This document shows, piece by piece, positions 59,724 through 64,000 of a stretch of DNA of 64,000 nt. The position numbers and the translations under genes were made by a program. Below the pieces are notes generated by a model, which ran no database searches, had not been told where the DNA came from, and saw nothing but the letters and a program-made list of their open reading frames with translations. The stretch comes from Bacillota bacterium (GTDB lineage Bacteria > Bacillota > Clostridia > Oscillospirales > Oscillospiraceae): assembly GCA_023459875.1 (NCBI GenBank), contig JAEWRY010000007.1:132851-196850 (forward strand), read 5' to 3'. Numbering within the stretch: the first letter of the stretch is position 1; each line of letters opens with the position of its first letter.

Positions 59724-60863
59724 ATGAACTTTCAACTTACGGAGGAACAACTCTCGATCCAGCAGATGGCCCGCGCCTTTGCCGAGGCCGAGCTGGCCCC
59801 AATCGCCGCCGATCTGGATAAAACCGGCCGATTCCCCGGAGAGGTAATCGCCAAGATGGCCGAAATTGGCTTCATGGGGGTAAACGTTCCCGAAGCTTAC
59901 GGTGGTGCCGATCTGGACGCTGTCTGCAAGGTACTCATCATCTCGGAGCTGGCTAAACAGTGCGCCAGTACCGCGGAGGTGCTGTCGGTGCACACTGTGG
60001 CAAGCGATATTCTGAAAAAATTCGGCACGGAAGCTCAGAAGAAAAAATACCTCACCGCCGCGGCCAGCGGCAAAATCGGGGCTTTCGCCCTCACCGAGCC
60101 GGGCGCCGGCTCCGACGCCGCCTCCGCCAAAACCAAGGCGGTGTCCGACGGGGACAATTACGTTATCAACGGAACCAAATGCTTTATCAGCAATATGGGC
60201 CCCGACGAGGGCGACTTTGTCGTGCTCATCGCGCTCACCGATCCGAGCAAGGGCGTGGGTGGCATGTCCGCCATCCTGGTGGATCGGGGTACCCCCGGCT
60301 TCTCCGTGGGAAAGACGGAGGATAAGATGGGTATCCGCGCCGCCTCGGTCTCCGAGCTGATCTTTGAAGACTGCCGTGTTCCCAAATCCAATCTGCTTGG
60401 CGCCGAGAACCTGGGTTTCAAGATCGCCATGATCGGGCTGGACGGCGGACGCATCGGCATGGCCGCTCAGGCGCTGGGCATCTGCGATGCTGCCATCGCG
60501 GCTTCTGTCACCTATATGAAGCAGCGCGTCCAGTTCGGCAAGCCCATTGCCGCCCTTCAGGGCCTCCAATGGTATATCGCCGACATGGCCACCCGTACCG
60601 AGGCTTCCCGGGCCCTCATTATGGAGGCGGCCGACACCTATGACCGGGGCCTCCCGGTGAGCAAGCTCGCCTCCATGGCTAAGTACTACGCCTCGGAAAA
60701 CGCCGTCTGGGTCACCAATAAAGCCCTCCAGATTCATGGCGGCTATGGCTATATGAGAGACTACCCCATCGAGCGTATGTACCGGGACGCCCGCATCATC
60801 CCCCTCTACGAGGGGACCTCCGAAATCCAGAAGCTGGTCATCTCCAGAGAGGTTATGAAATAA
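59724..60863 (+). CDS. Acyl-CoA dehydrogenase family protein
   Basis: The 379-residue protein has the ACAD pattern: MNFQLTEEQLSIQQMARAFAEAELAP at the N-terminus, then AFALTEPGAGSDAASAKTKAV and RIGMAAQALGICDAAI. The end reads ALQIHGGYGYMRDYPIERMYRDARIIPLYEGTSEIQ, containing the catalytic Glu. This is the short-chain (butyryl-CoA) type. In the reductive direction it would make the saturated acyl-CoA, as CaiA does with crotonobetainyl-CoA. It needs electron-transferring flavoprotein, whose genes are not in the window. The first frame codon at 59673 overlaps the previous gene, and ATG 59724 fits the family start. Confidence 0.93.
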   Translation: MNFQLTEEQLSIQQMARAFAEAELAPIAADLDKTGRFPGEVIAKMAEIGFMGVNVPEAYGGADLDAVCKVLIISELAKQCASTAEVLSVHTVASDILKKFGTEAQKKKYLTAAASGKIGAFALTEPGAGSDAASAKTKAVSDGDNYVINGTKCFISNMGPDEGDFVVLIALTDPSKGVGGMSAILVDRGTPGFSVGKTEDKMGIRAASVSELIFEDCRVPKSNLLGAENLGFKIAMIGLDGGRIGMAAQALGICDAAIAASVTYMKQRVQFGKPIAALQGLQWYIADMATRTEASRALIMEAADTYDRGLPVSKLASMAKYYASENAVWVTNKALQIHGGYGYMRDYPIERMYRDARIIPLYEGTSEIQKLVISREVMK

Positions 60864-60882
60864 GTCTTTTCAGCAAGATATT

Positions 60883-60912
60883 CAGGGCGCGGCAGTCTGC
60901 CGCGCCCTGTTT
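60883..60912 (+). terminator. Rho-independent terminator after the acyl-CoA dehydrogenase gene
   Basis: CAGGGCGCGGCAG at 60883-60895 pairs perfectly with 60897-60909, followed by TTTCCC. It ends the sigma-54-controlled operon. Confidence 0.8.
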
Positions 60913-60972
60913 CCCATTCCGTATCCGGTACATAAGTGAAAGAAAATGAATCGTTCTGTCTTTCCGGACTTC

Positions 60973-61001
60973 TTTCCTTTGCGGATTTGTAGTATTATAA
61001 T
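60973..61001 (+). promoter_or_regulatory. Weak promoter candidate for the sigma-54 activator gene
   Basis: A perfect TATAAT at 60996-61001 is preceded, 17 bases away, by TTTCCT, a poor -35. The region 60985-61040 is very AT-rich. Confidence 0.4.
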
Positions 61002-61069
61002 ATAATAAAAGCAAAATACTGCAATTTTTTAGAATTTATCACAAACGTTTTTTCGGGGGTGAGCATGCG

Positions 61070-62491
61070 ATGCCGGATGATTCGATTGCAAGATACAAGT
61101 ACATATTCGACGAGATTCTAAAGATCACGGATGACGGTTTTATTGTGGTAAACAAGAATGGTGTGGTCACCGATATCAACGATCAGTACTGCGAATTTCT
61201 TGGGAGGCCGAAATCGGAAATTGTGGGTTATCCGATTGTGAGAACCATCAAAAACTCCAAAATGCCGGACATCGTAAGCAACCGGTACAGCGAGGAGCTG
61301 GCGATTCATAAGTATATGGACGGGGATACCAGGGAGAACGACAACACCTTCGTCCTGGTCAGCCGCTCCTGCGTGTATAACGATCAAAACGAGGTGGTTG
61401 CCGGCGTGGCCCAGGTGAAGTTCCGGCTTCAGGCCCTCGCCTCGGCAAAGCGGATGCTCAATGAATACGCCGAGCTGGAGTTCTACCGGGAAGAATACCG
61501 TAAAAGCAGCGGCAACTCCTTTACCTTCGAGTCCATTATCGGCAGCAGCGAATGCTTCACCGAAAAGCGCAGAGCGGGGCTTAAAGCGGCTCCGACCGAT
61601 TTCGCTGTGCTCCTCACCGGCGAGACCGGAACAGGCAAGGAGGTTTTCGCGCGGGCAATCCACAACGCCAGCACCCGCAAGGACAAGCCGATGGTGTGCA
61701 TCAACTGCGCCGCCATCCCCGCGGAGCTTCTGGAAAGCGAGCTCTTCGGCTACGACGAGGGCGCTTTCACCGGCGCCAAAAAGGGCGGAAAGAAAGGTAA
61801 ATTCCAGCAGGCAAACGGCGGGACCATTTTTTTGGACGAGATCGGCGATATGCCGCTGTTCATGCAGGCAAAAATTCTGCGGGTGCTTCAGGAGCAGGAG
61901 GTGGAGCCTCTGGGCGGATCGGGGCCCGAGAAGGTGGATATCCGGGTGATTGCTGCCACCCGAAAAAACTTAAATAAAATGATCGAGACCGGTGAGTTCC
62001 GCGAGGACCTCTATTACCGTCTCAACGTGGTCAACATAGAACTCCCTCCCCTGCGTCAGCGGCGGGAGGATATTTTGGAACTTGCCAAGTATTTTCTCTC
62101 CAAGCTCAACCGGAAGTACGGCCAGTCCATTGTTCTGTCCGCCGACGTAAAGCGCTGTTTCTGCAATTACTCGTGGCCGGGCAACGTCCGGGAACTGGAC
62201 AATGTCATCATGGGGGCCTATGCCATCTGCGACGGGTTTTCCATCGACCTCACCGACCTGCCGGCAAAGATCGCCGCCCGCCAACGGTCCGGCCAGACCG
62301 TACACGGCGGCGGGAAGAAGCTCTCCGAGCTGGTGGACGACTACGAGCGGGAGCTCATCCGGCAGATCCTGCGGGAGAAAAATAACAACTGCAAGCTGGC
62401 CGCCGAGGAAATGGGCATTCACCGGAGCGCACTCTATAAGAAGATGACCAGGCTCAATATCAAAAGCCCCATGCAGCGGCAATTCGAATAG
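61070..62491 (+). CDS. Sigma-54-dependent transcriptional activator (PAS-AAA+-Fis)
   Basis: The 473-residue protein has an N-terminal PAS domain (about 8-120, [19 protein letters not shown] ... [16 protein letters not shown]) and a AAA+ sigma-54-interaction domain (~150-385). The latter has Walker [11 protein letters not shown] (184-193), the GAFTGA loop (231-236), Walker [12 protein letters not shown] and an Arg-finger region. A Fis-type helix-turn-helix closes the protein ([22 protein letters not shown], about 440-465). It senses a small molecule through PAS and drives sigma-54 promoters. It lies directly after the terminator of the crotonase-gntP-caiB-acd genes, whose promoter is of the sigma-54 type. 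Confidence 0.94.
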   Translation: MPDDSIARYKYIFDEILKITDDGFIVVNKNGVVTDINDQYCEFLGRPKSEIVGYPIVRTIKNSKMPDIVSNRYSEELAIHKYMDGDTRENDNTFVLVSRSCVYNDQNEVVAGVAQVKFRLQALASAKRMLNEYAELEFYREEYRKSSGNSFTFESIIGSSECFTEKRRAGLKAAPTDFAVLLTGETGTGKEVFARAIHNASTRKDKPMVCINCAAIPAELLESELFGYDEGAFTGAKKGGKKGKFQQANGGTIFLDEIGDMPLFMQAKILRVLQEQEVEPLGGSGPEKVDIRVIAATRKNLNKMIETGEFREDLYYRLNVVNIELPPLRQRREDILELAKYFLSKLNRKYGQSIVLSADVKRCFCNYSWPGNVRELDNVIMGAYAICDGFSIDLTDLPAKIAARQRSGQTVHGGGKKLSELVDDYERELIRQILREKNNNCKLAAEEMGIHRSALYKKMTRLNIKSPMQRQFE

Positions 62492-62591
62492 AAGAAGATA
62501 ATGGGAATTCACACTGGGAGATGAACATAATCATCCTGGTTTTTCTGAAAAGGCCTATTGCAAAGCGCCGTTATATCCGTGAATACTAATT

Positions 62592-62650
62592 TCACACCAA
62601 AAGAAACCCCTTAGAACCATTGCGGTTCTAAGGGGTTTCTTTTGGTGTGA
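62592..62650. terminator. 27-bp perfect palindrome, bidirectional terminator
   Basis: Arms 62592-62618 and 62624-62650 are perfectly complementary over 27 bases with a five-base loop. The stem holds an A-rich and a T-rich tract (AAAAGAAA/TTTCTTTT) on either side of the core CCCCTTAGAACC. It stands between the converging sigma-54 activator and ECF/DUF1893 genes. The core is shared with the terminator at 20411-20445. Confidence 0.8.
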
Positions 62651-62812
62651 GAAGGATTTATGCTTGCGGTCTCCGGGTTATAACGGGGGTTTAAGAAAAA
62701 ATCCGACTTTCTGACCGCTAAAGCGGGTTTTACCTGTATTGCCAGCAGGTTATTTAGAGCGGCGGTCAGCATATTGCCCTACACTTACACGGCACATTCA
62801 AGCATGATTTCT
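62651..62812. other. Intergenic stretch without a supported gene
   Basis: This stretch between the palindrome and the end of the ECF/DUF1893 gene shows only a weak hairpin (CCGC-TAAA-GCGG near 62717) and no coding signal. Confidence 0.3.
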
Positions 62813-63790
62813 TTATACGGCGCTGCGCAGTTTTGCCTGAGTCCTTGCAAGCACATCTTTTGCCTCAGCCGGATCATCCAAGTCCCAGACCGCGGCTTCC
62901 ATGGGGCAGATTCCCGTGTTCTCCCGGTTCTGTATCATTTCTATACAGCGTACATAACCAAACCGTATGCCGTGGGCACTCAAGTAATCCCGGGCAGCCG
63001 CGCTCATGGTATCCCCGAATACCCGCCGGACACCGCCCAGTGTTACGAGCATGGCGGCGGCTTTCCCAATAATGCGGTCTACAACCACAGCCCCATTAAG
63101 AAGCTGGGGCTGTTCGTCCAGCACAGACAGCAGCGGGGCGATTCCGCGGGCGTTGGAGCTATAGACTATCCGGTTGTCTTGGATAACAACGCATCCGGCA
63201 GTCCCGGCCTGGATGTCGGCCAGTGCCTTTTCAATCAGGTATTCCTCTGTTTTCGTGACATTAGGCTGCTTCCCATATTTCTCCGCACGTTTTACCGCCA
63301 TTACAGCAGCAGGAACTAAGATGAGCTGCGCAATCACGCCCGGAAGTCCGGTAATAAGGGCGGCAGGTACCGCAGCCGCCTTCGGTACGGTTCCGGTAAG
63401 GCCGGTCAGAACTGCGAACATAACTCCGTAAGCAGCTCTTCCGCATACCATTGAAAGAAGCAGAGCCGGGTATACCGGAAGCTTGGCCCTGCTGTAAAAC
63501 AGGCCGCTCAGAAGTCCATAGGTAAACAGCTCCGCCATCATGATGGGCAGCATTGGAAAGGCCGCCGGCATTCCGGTGAGCAGCGAGGAAAGCAGGGGAA
63601 CAGTGAGCCCTCCCAACGCTCCAAACATTGGTCCGCATAGAAACCCCATAAGAAATACCGGTATATGCATGGGCAGCAGTACTGTTCCCGGAATGCCATA
63701 TGCGTGAGCAGTGACAAACGGGAGGAGAAGCCCCACAGCGGTAAGAATTCCTGCCATAACCAGCCGGTGAGTTTTATTGGGTAAGAGCAC
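62813..63790 (-). CDS. ECF transporter S-component fused to a DUF1893 domain
   Basis: This 325-residue protein has two parts. Residues ~1-165 are an ECF S-component with about six helices (LVMAGILTAVGLLLPFVTAHAYGIPGTVLLPMHIPVFLMGFLCGP), of the kind assigned to folate-, niacin- or hydroxymethylpyrimidine-type cargo. Residues ~180-310 match DUF1893: ALADIQAGTAGCVVIQDNRIVYSSNARGIAPLLSVLDEQP, then IGKAAAMLVTLGGVRRVFGDTMSAAARDYLSAHGI and NRENTGICPMEAAVWDLDDP. DUF1893 has a cytidine-deaminase-like fold of unknown function. The GTG start follows GGGAGGA. The fusion suggests the imported vitamin is bound or modified by the domain. Confidence 0.85.
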   Translation of the reverse strand: MLLPNKTHRLVMAGILTAVGLLLPFVTAHAYGIPGTVLLPMHIPVFLMGFLCGPMFGALGGLTVPLLSSLLTGMPAAFPMLPIMMAELFTYGLLSGLFYSRAKLPVYPALLLSMVCGRAAYGVMFAVLTGLTGTVPKAAAVPAALITGLPGVIAQLILVPAAVMAVKRAEKYGKQPNVTKTEEYLIEKALADIQAGTAGCVVIQDNRIVYSSNARGIAPLLSVLDEQPQLLNGAVVVDRIIGKAAAMLVTLGGVRRVFGDTMSAAARDYLSAHGIRFGYVRCIEMIQNRENTGICPMEAAVWDLDDPAEAKDVLARTQAKLRSAV

Positions 63791-63861
63791 TCTTATTCCT
63801 CCCTAAATAGTTTTTGCGTTTGCAAAGATTGAATCGTGCAAGGCTGCACCGATAATTATTA

Positions 63862-63892
63862 TTATACCATTAAATTACTTGTAAAGCTCAAT
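63862..63892 (-). promoter_or_regulatory. Promoter of the ECF/DUF1893 gene with extended -10
   Basis: On the minus strand TATAAT (63862-63867) is directly preceded by TGG, giving an extended -10, and TTGAGC (63887-63892) lies 19 bases upstream. The leader of about 65 bases holds no riboswitch. Confidence 0.5.
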
Positions 63893-64000
63893 TAGTTTTT
63901 GCAGATGCTCAAATCTTGCCTTGGCGTTTTCCTCGGACTGGGCAAAGAGCTTTTCGGCACGGTCGGGGAAGGCCTGGGTGAGGGAGGCGTAGCGGGCCTC
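63893..64000 (-). CDS. C-terminal end of a probable pyruvate:ferredoxin oxidoreductase
   Basis: Only the last 35 codons are in the window, entering from the right edge and reading EARYASLTQAFPDRAEKLFA then QSEENAKARFEHLQN before TAA. The pattern RYxxLxxxFPxxAExLFxxxExxAKxRFExL is what I recall for the C-terminus of single-chain pyruvate:ferredoxin (flavodoxin) oxidoreductases. That enzyme splits pyruvate to acetyl-CoA, CO2 and reduced ferredoxin, which would fit this fermenter. The fragment is short, so the assignment is moderate. Confidence 0.65.

Overview
The window looks like chromosomal DNA of an anaerobic, amino-acid-fermenting Firmicute, most likely a Clostridia/Oscillospirales gut bacterium. 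This is inferred from the GC-rich genes in AT-rich promoters, strong AGGAGG-type ribosome sites, GTG/TTG starts, Gram-positive lipoprotein signals, ECF and TRAP transporters, and a full set of genes for glutamate fermentation through 2-hydroxyglutarate. No rRNA, tRNA, CRISPR array, phage gene or transposase was recognised.

Layout. (1) 0-8.6 kb: the 5' part of an L-cysteine desulfidase gene, an S9 peptidase, an enolase-superfamily enzyme, an AbgT-type transporter and a YheO-like regulator on the minus strand, then RidA, creatininase and AraC genes on the plus strand. (2) 8.6-20.4 kb: two divergent operons for glutamate fermentation. gctAB plus a four-subunit 2-oxoacid:ferredoxin oxidoreductase run left, and hgdCAB-gcdADCB runs right. 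Together they convert 2-hydroxyglutarate to crotonyl-CoA and pump Na+. (3) 20.6-35.3 kb: a fused E1, E3 and E2 2-oxoacid dehydrogenase complex, a TRAP transporter and an RpiR regulator on the minus strand, facing a GlcD/GlcF-like pair, an FGGY kinase and an IolB-like isomerase. RpiR/HexR-like operators sit in two of the promoter regions, suggesting one sugar-acid regulon.

(4) 35.5-55.3 kb: CofE and NpdG homologues (F420 chemistry), a RibU-like ECF S-component, a second YheO-like regulator, three luciferase-like flavin/F420 oxidoreductases, an M24 peptidase, an M20 amidohydrolase, another S9 peptidase, a cysteine-synthase-fold enzyme, an imidazolonepropionase-like amidohydrolase and an oligopeptide ABC transporter. 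The mix suggests import and reductive or hydrolytic breakdown of a peptide- or amide-like compound. A structured element with a Shine-Dalgarno-led 23-codon ORF lies upstream of dppB.

(5) 55.7-62.5 kb: a crotonase, GntP permease, CaiB-type CoA-transferase and acyl-CoA dehydrogenase, with a good sigma-54 promoter, repeated upstream palindromes and a PAS-AAA+-Fis sigma-54 activator at the far end. The gene set resembles the carnitine CaiABD module with a different permease. (6) 62.5-64 kb: a 27-bp perfect palindrome, an ECF S-component fused to DUF1893, and the 3' end of a probable pyruvate:ferredoxin oxidoreductase gene.

Start codons were moved from the longest frame where a ribosome site or family alignment favoured an internal start. 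All functions are read from motifs and remembered families; no database search was run.
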